A DNA stretch of 64,000 bases from Annona cherimola (lineage: Eukaryota > Streptophyta > Magnoliopsida > Magnoliales > Annonaceae), in contig CM059972.1 in assembly GCA_030490835.1 (NCBI GenBank), forward strand, positions 55,533,563 to 55,597,562, written 5' to 3'. A program made the translations under genes and the position numbers. The notes beneath the pieces were generated by a model. It worked only from the letters and a program-made list of their open reading frames with translations. It had not been told where the DNA came from and made no database searches. The first letter of the stretch is position 1, and each line of letters begins with the position of its first letter. This document shows, in pieces, positions 33,301 to 45,070 of the stretch.

Positions 33301-35964
33301 TTGCTAAGTATGAATTCCCGAATCGAAAGACAAGTGAGATTAAGCTAGTGTAATGTAAATCCAAATGGACTTATGTAGGTTAGAAAACCTAAGGGATATA
33401 AGTATTTGAAGTGACACAAATAAATAAAATATTATTTTCATTTATTTAGGCAAAGGCAAGGAAAAGAATAGAAGAAAGGGATTAAGGAGATCTCAGGTAA
33501 GCAAGTGAACTTTTCAAATTATGGATTTTTCTCTATATGTTGAAATGATGATTATGTCAATGCTTTTATGATTATGTTTTGACGAATGAGCAAGCACAAG
33601 TTTTGAAAGTGACGGCTTTAATGCAAAGTCACAAGTTTTGAAAAATGATGGCTTTAATGAAAAGCCTTAAGGTCTGCTTCATGGGAAGCAAGCGACACCT
33701 TTTAAGATAAATAATTTATCACAAGTTTTGCCAAGGTTGGGAATGTTTTATATTAATGAAATTGAGAAATTTGCTTATGAGTAAGCAAGTTCTCCATGAT
33801 GATTATTTTAAAGGATTTTATTGATTTATACTGATGGTTTTAAGAATTTGCTTTTAAGCAAGCAAGTTCTTTATGATGTTGTTTCAAAAGTAATTTATAA
33901 GAAAAAGAGAATTTTACCCTTTTTCACAAAACATTGTTTGTAAATAAGTTTTGAATTTTTCTTATGATATTTTATGATAAATAGCTAGGTTTATGAAAGA
34001 AAAGGAAAATGGGATTTGATTTATGAAAAAAAATATGTTTTGTTATGTCATGATAATTAAATATAAATGATAATTTCGACATATTCCATACATTTTGAAA
34101 TGATATTAAAAAAAATTTTGATTTCCTTTAGATAAGGAAATCTATGTTGAAAATGTCTTGGAAAATGTTTATACGGATGTGTTGAATGGGATTTAAGAAT
34201 GACCAACCTAATAAGTTGATTTCATAAAATAGTTTAATTTCGAGTTACTAAAACGGCATACAGAAGACTATGCAAGCTCCTCTTTATGTATAACTGGTAA
34301 TATAGATATGTGGACAATAGTTTGATTTTAAGGTGGTTAAAAAGGGGATAGCACAATTGTATAACTTTTGTGAGCAAAAGACCCCGAAATGGAAACCAAG
34401 AAAATGCTAGGAAAATATATGATTTATTTTTGAAAATCCTAAAGTTTTGAAAAATTTTAAGGATTTTAAGAGGTATTGTTTTCTCAAACATTTCAAATGA
34501 TTGTTAAAATATTTTACTCAAAATGTTTCTAAAAGAATTTAAGGAAGGTCATCCTAAAATTAAATTTCAAATGACAACTTGTTTAAAGTGGGTGCGCTCA
34601 CTTTACAAGTTGACACAGACTGCGGTCTATGATGTGTTTTCAAAAATAATTTTTAAAGGTACAAACTTCGGTGTATGATGTTTTGCAAGTATGGATGCAG
34701 GCTGCGGTCCGTGATCCCGATTTAAAAGGACATGGGTTGCGGTCTATGATTCTTTCAACCAAACGGACTGCGATCCGTTAGGATGATGTATGGCGCACCA
34801 GTACAAGGAATAGGCCGGTTGTAAAGCACGGTCGGGATGGCCGGGGCCCACTCTACATATGGCCAAGTCGCTAAGGGATGACAGGAGGCCAGCGGCGCCC
34901 TCCCTGAGATGGGAGCAGGATGACAAAATAGCCGCCAGGTTAGAGCGCTGTTAAGGATTCTCTTCCAAAAGGTAGAGTGATCACTTGCTAAGTGTCACTA
35001 CTGGATGGAGAGAAATGCATTTGCTTATGTTTTGTTTTTGAAAAGCCCAAAGATTGGGACATGAAAGCATTTTTACCAAAAGTTATCCTAAAGGGATTTT
35101 TATGAAATGATTACCCTAAAAATAGGGTGTTTTACACAAAAGTGTAAATAACATAAATGAAAGAAAATATTTTTATGCAAATGCATTTATGAGAATGGAT
35201 TATGTATTTTATAGGCCTTGTTTGTTATAAACAAGCCCCAAGATGGGGATTATGAAAAGGATTTATGTGAAACTTGGTTTTGGACATAAGAATATTCATT
35301 TCCGAAGGATTTAAATTATAAGTGTTTATGGACATGAGAAAGCCCAATACCCAAGTATTTTAGTGGAATGTCTTTTAGGACATGTGAATGTCCATTGTCA
35401 AGAAAGTTATGTCAAAAATGTTTTGAGACATTAAATGTCTCTTGGCTAAAGGATTTATGAGAAAAATGTTTTGGACATGAACTGTCCACCTGCAAAATAT
35501 GGTTTTATGTAAATGTCTTGTAATGTTATAAATGTTCACACAAGACCAAAGAAAATTAATTAAAGAAGGTAAAATATATATATTTTTCCTTAACAAGCCC
35601 AGACATGGCTTGTAAATGATTTTAAGAATGATGTTTTATGAAAATGTTCATGGAGATGGAACTGTCCTTATAAATAAGGATTTTATGATAATGTTTTAGG
35701 ACATATATATGTCTTCAAGTAAAAAGGTGTTCAAGATGTTTAAGAAATTTTTTTTAAAGGAAGTCTTGCCCTAAAAGATAAAATGCTTACTTACTGAGTT
35801 ATCGCTTACGTTTTGTTTTTCCAAACCTTAGACAGGTACCGGGAAACTCAAGAGGTTGCGAACCTAAGCGGGAGAAGAAAGGTACGTGATGGTAGCCAAG
35901 TGGGCTATACGGAATGGGATAGCATGATTAAGGTTCCAAGGTATGTTAATGTATATGAGAACTA
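30362..35964 (+). repeat. 3' LTR of element A, 5.6 kb, 3' end missing
   Basis: Begins TGTGATACCCC and stops at ...TATATGAGAACTA, where the 5' copy continues for about 330 more bases (27557-27884). No gene is seen. Contents include AT-rich DNA, stem-loop families around 33590-33900 and 34610-34780, a GC-rich core at 34855-34925 and the 48-bp hairpin array (35270-35720). It is unusually long for an LTR. Confidence 0.82.
34610..34780. repeat. Second hairpin family: GACTGCGGTC-type repeats
   Basis: About five spaced copies: AGACTGCGGTCT, AACTTCGGTGT, GGCTGCGGTCC, GGTTGCGGTCT, GGACTGCGATCC, several self-complementary. The inverted counterpart is at 37570-37745 in LTR B. Confidence 0.7.
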
Positions 35965-36529
35965 TGTGGCGCCCCAAACCGAGACGTCACTTCCTTACCT
36001 CAAGACCTTATTGATTGGTAAATGTGAATCAGGATTGTTGCCCTGATCACGCGGCAGGTTCTTAATTGGATCTCATCCAAATTTTTTCTTTTTTCTTTTT
36101 TTTTTCATCTATTATCATTCATTGCTTTACATAACAATCATCATACAAGCAACAATACACTTGTAATAAATTTCACAATTTCATTCATAGCATCCCTTCA
36201 TACTTTTCTACAATGAAAGTCTTCTTAACTAAATCATAACATTTCCATTCCTTACATTCATACATTCATTCATTGATGCACATGGAACTTAAAATTCTAA
36301 TTAAGTTCATATAAACATACGTTAACACTTTAACCCATGTTATCCATACATCATGGCTACCATCACATACCTTCCTTCACTGCTTAGGTTTGCAACCTCT
36401 TGAATTTCCCGTTACCTGTCTAAGGTTTGGGAAAACAAAACATGAGTGACAACTCAGTAAGCAAGCATTTTATCATTATGGTAAAACTTCCTTGAAAACC
36501 TTTTTCCTTAACATCATGAATACCTTTTT

Positions 36530-37085
36530 ACTTGAGGACATATATATGTCCTAAAACATTATCGTAAAATCCTTGTTCATAACGACAGTTCCATATCCTT
36601 GCACATTTTCATAAAACATTGTTCTTAAAATCATTTACAAGCCCCGTGTGGCTTGTTAAGGCAAAAAATATATATTTTACCCTTTTTAATTAATTTCCTT
36701 TAATCTTATATGAACATTTCTAATGTTCAAAGATATTTACACAAAATCATCTTTCATTATTGGACGTTTTATGTCCAAAACATCTTCCTCATAACTCCTC
36801 TTTAGAGAAGGACATTATCATGTCCTAAAAACATCATACACATAAGCCTCTCTTGGCAAAGGACATTTCTATGCCCAAAAATATTTTTTTTATCTTAAAC
36901 TCCTTTAGCCAAGAGACCTTTGATGCCTCAAAATATTTTTGACATAACTTTTTGACAATGGACATTCATATGTCCTAAAATACATTCCATCAAAGTACTT
37001 AGGCATTGGACATTCTCATGTCCATAAACATGTACCATTCAAATCCTTTGAAAATGGACATTCTTATGTCCAAAACCAAGTTTCA
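36530..37085. repeat. GGACAT hairpin array in LTR B
   Basis: At least eight copies of GGACATnnnnATGTCC-like stems, reverse-oriented counterpart of the element A array. Confidence 0.8.
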
Positions 37086-40000
37086 CGTAAATCCTTTTCA
37101 TAATTCCCGTCCTGGGGCTTGTTTATAACAAACAAGGCATATACAATACATAAACCATTTTCACAGATGCATTTGCACAAAAATATTTTCTTTCATTCCT
37201 GTTATTTACACTTTTGTGTAAAACACCCTATTTTAGGGTAATCACTTCATAAAAATTCCTTTAGGATAACTTTCATAAAAACATATTTTCATGTCCCAAT
37301 CTTTGGGCTTTTCAAAAGCAAAACATAAGCAAATGCATTTTTTTCCATCCAGTAGCGACACTTAGCAAGTGATCATTCTAACTTTTGGAAGAGAATCCAT
37401 ACTTAACAGCATGCTATCCAAGTGGCTGTTCTTTCATCCTGCTCCCGTCTCAGGGAGGGCGCCGCTGGCCTCCTGCCATCCCTTAGCGACTTGGCCATAT
37501 GTAGAGTGGGCCCCGACCATCCCGACCATGCTCTACAACCGGCCTATTCCGTGTACTGGTGCACCATACATGTTCTGACAGACCGCAGTCCGTTTGGTTT
37601 AGAATATCACATACCGCAGCCCGTGACCTTTTAAACCGGGGTCACAAACCGCAACCTACAACCACACTCACAACACATCGTAGATCGAAGTCTATATGTT
37701 TAAAAATTATTTTCAAAAACACATCACAGACCGTAGTCCGTGTCAACTTGTAAAGCAAGTGCACTCACTTTAAACAAGTTGTCATTTGAAATTTAGTTTT
37801 AGGATTACCTTCCTGAAATTCTTTTAAAACTATTTTGAGTAAAATATTTTGATAAATATTTGAAACGTTTGATAAACAATACATCTTAAAACCCTTATAA
37901 ACTAACTCCAAAACTTTTAGATTTTCAAAATTAAACTATGTATTTTTCTAATATTTTCTTGGTTTCCATTTCAGGCCCTTTTTGCTCACAAAAGTTATGC
38001 AATTATGCTATCCCCTTTTTAACCACCTCGATGATTAAATTATTGTCCACATATCTATTATACCATTTTTACATAAAAGGGGAATTGCACAGTCTTTTGC
38101 ATGCCATTTAGCAACCTGAAATTAAACCATTTTATGAAATCACTTATTGAGTTGGTCATCCTTAAATCCATTTGACACATCCGTATAAGCATTTTTCAAG
38201 GCATTTCAACATAGATTTCCTTATCTAAAGGAAATCAAACTTTTTCGAAAATCATTTCAAAACGTATGGACTATGTCCAAATCATCATTTATTTTCAATT
38301 ATCATGACGTAGCAAAAAAAATAATCTTTTTCATAAGTTAAATCTTTTTTTCTTTTCCTTTCATAAACATAATCATTTATCACAACTTATCGTAAAAATA
38401 ACACAAAACTTATTTACAACCGTTGCTTTGTGAAAAAGGGTAAAAGTCTCTTTTTCTTATGAAATACTTTTGAAACAATATCAGAAAGAACTTGCTTACT
38501 TAAAAGTAAATTCTTAAAACCATTGACATAAAATCCTGTGAAATTAACATTCTGGAGAACTTGCTTACTCATAAGCAAATTTCTCAATCGTATTAACATA
38601 AAGCATTGCTAATCCATGACAATATTTGTGATAAATTTTTTTATCTTAAAAATGCTGCTTACTTCCCATGAAGCAAACCTTGAGGCTTTTCCTTAAAGCC
38701 ATCATTTTCCAAAGCTTGTGGCTTTGCATTAAAGCCGTCATTTTCAAAACTTGTGCTTTCCCATTCGTTAAAACATAATCATAAAAGCATTGACATAATC
38801 ATCATTTCAACATTTAGAGAAAAATCAATAATTTGAAAGGTTTGCTTGCTTACCTGAGATTGCCATAATCCTTTTCTTCCATTCTTTTCCTTGCCTTTTC
38901 CTAGATAAATGAAAATAACATTTTATCACTTCAAATCTTGCATCCCTTAGGGTTTTCCAACCTACATAAATTCATTTGGATTTACATTATACTAGCTTAA
39001 CCCTCTTGTCTTTCAAGTCGGGTGTTCATACATATCAACATAGTCTATACATCACATTATCCATTCATTCCTTTCATTTTTAATACCCTTATGTAGGGTA
39101 AACATTTCAACATATCATAAACTTTTATTTAATCCACATATGGGGGTTCCTTGCCTCCCATTTATCATTTAACATCCCTTCTTTACATTTTTCACATTGG
39201 TGCTTATCTAAGGCACCTATTCATGAGTTAGGGCTACTAATCTCAATTTCAAATTTTTGAGATTTTATAATTTTCTCAAAACATCCTTATACTTCCTCAT
39301 TTTACCATGTTTTCCTTCCATTTTTGCATCTTAGCTACACATACATGGTCACCCTCCCATCTTGCCATCCATACTTCCCATATTTACTCACTTGAACACA
39401 CATATATTACGTGTAATTCAAGTTCATATAAAACAGCACTTTGTTTTGAAATTTTATCACATTTCCATCCAATTTTTGCATTTTATCAAATCTCATTTAG
39501 TCATTTCTCATCTTTGTCATACATACCCTTTATGTGCACCCTTCTTCTTATACATATATTATGTGTTTTCTAATCTTTTTTCAAAATAGCAACTTGCCCT
39601 CTATTTTGGCATAATTAAAACACTTAATTAGAGCATAATTTAGGGTATTTTCATAAGATTATCATCCCTTAATCACATGGTTCAAAACAACAACTTTTTT
39701 ATAGTTTTTTTTTTCCTACTATCAACGTCCCTATGGACATATGTTTCAAAACAGATTTTTACCTCCTTAATTTCAGCCCTTAATCATACTTTTCTTATCC
39801 CAAATTTAGGGTAATTTCACATATTCAAAGTCCATAAATTATTTGCTCCAAAACAGAATATTTTCATACCCATTTTGGGGTACCCGTATGGACGTCCACA
39901 ACATGGTCCCTTAAAAATCAGATTTTCACAAATCTCTTCCATCCAAGGTTGGACGTCCCATGTACCCTAGCTTTAGGGTATTTTACCCTTTAATTCAATC

Positions 40001-40836
40001 ACATATTAATTGGGTTTAATCCCTGCATCATACCCATCTCAAGAGTGAGAATCCAAACCCGTAGACAACTCTAGGTTCCACCCTTCCTAGGGTCCTTAAT
40101 CCATACCCAAATCAACGTATGGAAAGCATAAACTCACGAATCATAAGCTAATCATGAAAGATGATTAAAACAACAACATAATAAGGAAATTTCATAAAAT
40201 TCCACCTAGGGTTATTCACCCTAATCATGCTTAACACGTCACTTAGCCTCCTTGAATCCCTTGGATTCATTACTTTCATTCAATACCCAAATTAAGGGCA
40301 TCATAACTCATCATTTAAGGGTTATTATGGATCAAATTCATGACCCACAAAAGGAGGTGAAAATTTTGGAATTCAAGAACCCAAAGCTTAACCCATACTT
40401 ACTTGAATACTAGAATTTCTTGGCTTGGATCCTTTCCCACTTGATTTCCTCCCTTTCCTTCCTCTTTTCCTTCTTTTTTTTCTTCTCCTTTCTCCCCTTG
40501 CTTGGCCATGCTTGCTGATGCCCTTGGGAGAGAATTTTCTCTCTCCACTTTTGCCCAAATGAACCGTTCACATGCCCCTCTCCTTTCTTTTATAATTTGC
40601 AATTTGTGGGGCCCACTTTTACACCTCGTGTGTAGGGTAATTTATGAGTCCCTTATCCCTTAATGAGTTAGCAACATTTCACCCATGAAATATCATATTT
40701 TTACATGATTTTTAATTATCAAAATCTGCCTCAATTAATGCCCATGTTGCTGTCCACTATTCACATCACTATTCACATGGGTTTTTTTGGCATTTTGTGG
40801 CTGATGTTTTCAGCCCATTTAATCCCTCATTAACTA

Positions 40837-40841
40837 TGCTA
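40837..40841. repeat. Target-site duplication TGCTA, left copy (Sirevirus 2)
   Basis: TGCTA before TGTTGGTCC; repeated at 51929-51933. Confidence 0.93.
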
Positions 40842-42640
40842 TGTTGGTCCTGAGTTAATGGCAAAACCCAAGAGGGGAGGGGTGAATTGGGTTCTTAAAA
40901 ATTCTTTGGTAAATTTAAAACTTAACCCCTTTAAAGTTTTAATCCCCTTGAATGTAACAGATAGAGAGTAATAAGATAATGAAAGAAAAAATGAAAAGCA
41001 ATAGACAAGATTTATAGTGGTTCGGGCAACCTTTCCCTAATTCACTCTTCCAAGCTCACACACCCTTGTGACTTGGGTTCCACTATGTATTCCGCGAATA
41101 CAACTAGAGTCTCCGCTCTCTTCTAGATTCTAGCTCTAGGGGGCATATACAACCAGAGCCTCCGCTCTCTTCTAGATTCTAGCTCTAGGGGGCATATACA
41201 ACCAGAGCCTCCGCTCTCTTCTAGATTCTAGCTCTATGGGGTATATACAATCAACACAAGTAGGTGATGAGTTACACTCCAATCACAACTCTACTTGCTA
41301 TGTCTTGGTTTGAACCACCAAACTCAAACCAAGCACCAAAAATAAACAACAATATGAAAATAGAAGAAATCTACACTTTACTGATTTGTGTAGCAAGTTT
41401 CAGCTCGTGCAAGAATCTGTAGAAGCAACAAATCGTATTTCGTTGAAGCAAACCGCAACTTTGAAGCTTGTTCTTCCTTTGAAAATGAATAGATCAGTCA
41501 ATTGTAGAGAAAAGTAGATAAAAGCTCTTAGTAGCACTTCTTTCCTCTTTTTCAGCTCTCTATTATATGCATCCACGCTTGCTTGAGTGTCTATATATAG
41601 AGGAGGGAAAATTTTGAACGTTATAGAGTTGGTTTGCGCATAATAAATGTCCCAACGTTCAAAAATTTGAATGTTATGTCTCAAAGTCGCAGGTGGAGTC
41701 GACTTCGTCTGCGACTTCGCCCAAGTCGCATGTTGGAGTCGACTTCGTGTGCGACATCGGCTGTTCTTCAGCTTCCAAGTCTATCTTCTGGGTTGACTTA
41801 GTTTGAGACTTGGCCTCAAGTCGATCTTGGAGTCGACCTACGGTGCGACTTGACCTCAAGTCGATCTTGGAGTCGACTTGGTGTGCGACTTGACTATCTC
41901 CTTGTGCCAAGTCAGTTTGATCTTTGTTGATATATCTCTTGTTTGCTTAATCTTCTTCTTCTTCTTTTGTCTTTCAATACTAGAAGCTTTCTTGTATAGA
42001 ATTTACTTTAAGTCTCGTGAACTTGAAGAACTTGAATCTTGCATGAAAAAATCCAACTTTGATTTGGAAAGAATGAATTCATGTGCCTTGCTTGCTTTTA
42101 AACTTGAATTAGTCTTCTTATACTCAGATTTCAGAAACTTGAGTTGTCTTCATCTTGAAGTGGACTTGTGCTTTAACTTGAGCTTGAGAATCTGTCTTGA
42201 AGTTGATGCTAGAGTCGACTTTGCCTGCGACTTTACCCAAGTAGCATGTGGAGTTGACTTCGGTTGCGACTTCAGGAGTTTTGCTGCACACATTTAGCTT
42301 TGAAAGGAAGACGCCACTTCAAGTCGATTCTGGGGTCGACTTCATCTGCAACTTGGCCTCAAGTCGCAAGTGGAGTCGACTTCATCTGCGACTTCGGTTG
42401 TTTTGTCCCAAAATCAACGCTGTCCATAAAGTACCTGTTGAAGTCGCTTGTGGAGTCGACTTCGAGATCGACTTCGCCTAAGTCGAAGTTGGAGTCGACT
42501 TAGGGATCGACTTGGGCTGATTTTTCATTCCTTAAATACATTCATTAAATTTATTAGTAATCATATCATACTCAAATTTGTATTTGTTAAGCATCAAAAC
42601 TTATGCTTTGGTCAATTTGATTTAGCTATTGTTTCCAACA
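40842..42640 (-). repeat. 3' LTR of Sirevirus 2
   Basis: 1799 bp. It has three tandem 49-bp U5 units, TATA-like TATATATA at 41592-41599, the 22-bp inverted repeat (41654-41675) and GTCGAC clusters (about 41684-41900 and 42210-42515). It lacks a palindrome-bounded segment present at about 51580-51700 in the 5' LTR. Confidence 0.94.
41106..41252. repeat. 49-bp tandem repeat, three units
   Basis: Units start at 41106, 41155 and 41204 and contain CTCTCTTCTAGATTCTAGCT. The other LTR of the same element has only two (50300-50397), and Sirevirus 1 LTRs have two related units. Confidence 0.92.
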
Positions 42641-42641
42641 A

Positions 42642-42655
42642 TCTCCCCCTTTTTG
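42642..42655 (-). other. LTR-proximal polypurine tract of Sirevirus 2
   Basis: TCTCCCCCTTTTTG on the plus strand, directly beside the 3' LTR. Confidence 0.88.
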
Positions 42656-42916
42656 ATGATTGACAAAACTAATTTGAGTTTGTACCTTTCAAAAAAAAAT
42701 CATATTCTTTATACTTTGTTCAAACATAAAACAGGGCATGAAATAACTTCCAAAACAGAGCATGAAACAGTCTAAACAGATATCAGAGCATAAGTCAAAA
42801 TTTTCACATTATTATAATTCATTATAGTGCAAAGTAAAAAGAAATCTATATACAAGCTACCCAACCCAAACAAAACGTTAAAATCTATGTCCTAAAACTC
42901 AGCCAAACCTATCCTA

Positions 42917-42930
42917 TCTCCCCCTTTTTG
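42917..42930 (-). other. Second polypurine tract of Sirevirus 2
   Basis: A second TCTCCCCCTTTTTG about 275 bases from the first, at the end of the 3' ORF. Confidence 0.8.
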
Positions 42931-42934
42931 TCAA

Positions 42935-44544
42935 TCATTCAAAATAAAATTCAATTACCAAAGATTTGGTGAATTGAAATTTGGAAATGGGATATGAATG
43001 TTGGGTAGGTTTGACAGGTCGGACATAGGCAGATGAGTAGAAGGATGAAACGGGTGCAGGGGTAGGATCTCGATGAACTGATCCGGAATCAAAAGGATCA
43101 AGTTCAGGTATGGGCCGATTGCGATGATGCCCGGATGCCAAATGGTAGCGGATGGTACGAAGCTCGCGATCGATACGATCCTGACGTGAATGCATGTCGT
43201 GGATGGCATTTTAAACCCCGACTATATGGCTAGTAAGGCGATCTTCGAGCTGCTCGAGATGGACTCAAATGGCATGCACTGAAGTTTCCCATGACGGAGG
43301 ATGTGGTGCAAGATCAGGAATTTGCGAGCCATGCGGTGAGCAAGAGCTGTGAGATACAGGTGAGCTTACCCCTCAGCCTGTGGTAGAGCTGGTTGGGCTT
43401 CTGGAGATGGCGGGGGCTGCTCCCCCTCAGCTTGTGCATGTCCTGCCTCTTCTTGAGCCGGCTCTCCCATCTTTTCCTGAATTCGTTCTGCTCTGAACTG
43501 CTCTAAATTGATTTTCATCCTTTGGAGCAATGCCTTATTGATGACATTTGTGGATTTTGGGACTTCAAAGGGTTCACGGTCAATGTCCACTCCATAGTGT
43601 TCTAGGATCCTCGTGATCCATGTCCCGTAAGGTAAAACTCCTCGAGGGTTATCCTTTCGTGATGCCAAGGCTTCTAGAAATAGTCTTGGTAGGCTTACCT
43701 TGACTTTATTGGCTACCTTCCAAAGAATGCCGGCCTCCTGCGGGTTTAACTGGTTTCTACCACCGCCCTTTGGATAGATGCAGTAGGCGATGAGTAGCCT
43801 AAGGACCCTTAGCTGTGGGGAGAGGTCCATGTAATGCAGGAATTTAGTTCCTGGATGATATTTGTTGCTTCATGTCAGCTCATTGTACATTCTATCTAAA
43901 GAGAGATCTGCAGGGATTCGCTCGTCTTCGAATGGAACTTCGAGAATTCTGGCGATCTGTATCTCTGCTAATGTTTGATCTGGAGCTGCCATTGTCCCCA
44001 AAAACATCTCAGTTCCTTTTACAAAGGTTGAAAATTTTGCATCATCCCACAAATAGTAGAATATCCTAGTCAGATCAGGATATATTCTTTCATCTGTCTT
44101 CAGCAGTCTTGTCCAGCCCTGGTGATCTAGTAGTTCTTCTATGTCAAACTCATAATCACTGAGGAATTTAAAGTCGATGATCTTTGGGACAAATACCTTT
44201 CTTTCATAGAAATGCTTGTAGAATCTACTGTTCTGAAGCTCGATTTTGAAGTAGGTTGTGGGCATTTTCAGAACTTGCCCTTTTGTGGCTGGAGTTCTTC
44301 TTTCTCCAGCATCTGAGCTTTGAGGTTGACTTTCTAACCTCTGAGCTCGAGCTGAGGATGGGATGGCAGTCTGAAATATGACCCTTCGACTTGTTGAAGT
44401 TGAAGGTTCTTCCCTGGCCCGTTTTGCAGGAGTTCTCTGCCTCCTAGGAATTTCCTCCTGTGTAGTTGATTCCGAAGGTCTAGGTACAGGCCTCAAAGAA
44501 GGTTTAGATATCGCTAGTTTGGGAAGTCTGGATTTAGGAGCCAT
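42935..44544 (-). pseudogene. Additional 3' ORF of Sirevirus 2, broken
   Basis: Counterpart of 17981-19530. The first part, 44544-43870 (224 codons), is open: MAPKSRLPKLAISK, PAKRAREEPSTSTSRR, MPTTYFKIELQNSRFY, DYEFDIEELLDHQGW, YPDLTRIFYYLWDD. A TGA follows where copy 1 has a sense codon, then an open part in the same frame (43830-43366: LRVLRLLIAYCIYPKGGGRN, LPRLFLEALASRKDNPRGVL), further damage with a frame change, and the C-terminal part (43195-42935: MHSRQDRIDRELRTIRYHLA). Its lesions differ from those of copy 1, so the ancestor was intact. Function unknown. Confidence 0.75.
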
Positions 44545-44559
44545 TGAGTTGGATTTTAA

Positions 44560-44930
44560 GATTTAAAAGAGGAATGGGGAGAGAGACATATAGAGAGAGG
44601 AAGACTGAGAGAGATAGAGAGAGATTAAGAGAAGAGAGACGAAGAGAGAGGAGGACTGAGAGAGAGAGAGAGAAGAGAGACGAGGAGAGAGGAAGATTGA
44701 GAGAGAGACAGAGATTGAGAGAAGAGAGAGGAAGACTGAGAGAGAGATAGAGATTGAGAGAAGACGAGAAAGAACGGGAGAGAGAGAGAGAGAGAGCTGG
44801 GCGCGGGAAGAAAATGAAGGGAAGAAGAAGAAGGAAGAATCGGAGAGAGAGAGCTGAGCGCGGGAAGAAAATGAAGGGAAGAAGAGAGGAGAAGAAGAAG
44901 AAATAGTGGAAGACAAACGGTCGTGCGCGC
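44560..44930. other. GA-rich low-complexity segment (CT-rich leader on the minus strand)
   Basis: AGAGAG-type runs on the plus strand, equal to the CT-rich leader before the 3' ORF. ORFs read here are Arg/Glu or Ser/Leu low-complexity strings and are not called. Confidence 0.7.
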
Positions 44931-45070
44931 GGAGTCGACTTTTCCCTAGGCAAAGTTGACTTCGCCTCAGAGGCGGAGTCGACTTCACTGGAGTCGACTT
45001 GGCTCCCATGGAGTCGACTTGACTGATTGATTTTGACCCTTACAGACTTGATTTTCCTTTATAATTGTCC

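Larger units (their letters stand above)
26735..35964 (+). mobile_element. Gypsy element A, long LTRs, gag-only decayed interior
   Basis: Plus-strand element: 5'-truncated LTR (26735-27884), initiator-Met primer site (27890-27901), a 2.5 kb interior with a decayed gag and no pol, polypurine tract, and a 3' LTR (30362-35964) lacking its last 330 or so bases. Sequence 26735-27556 matches about 35137-35960. No TSD is possible because both ends are broken. The gag type and the 3' TTTCGGGACGAAAC tract suggest a Tekay/Del-like gypsy; with pol absent it would be non-autonomous. Confidence 0.82.

Noticed and set aside
37369..37634. Short ORFs over the GC-rich block in LTR B
   Set aside because: They are chance open frames in a GC-rich part of a non-coding LTR, overlapping each other and not conserved in LTR A.
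44544..44950. Open frames rich in Arg/Glu or Ser/Leu over the GA-rich segment
   Set aside because: They result from AGAGAG-type low complexity, with no domain and no coding conservation with the other Sirevirus.
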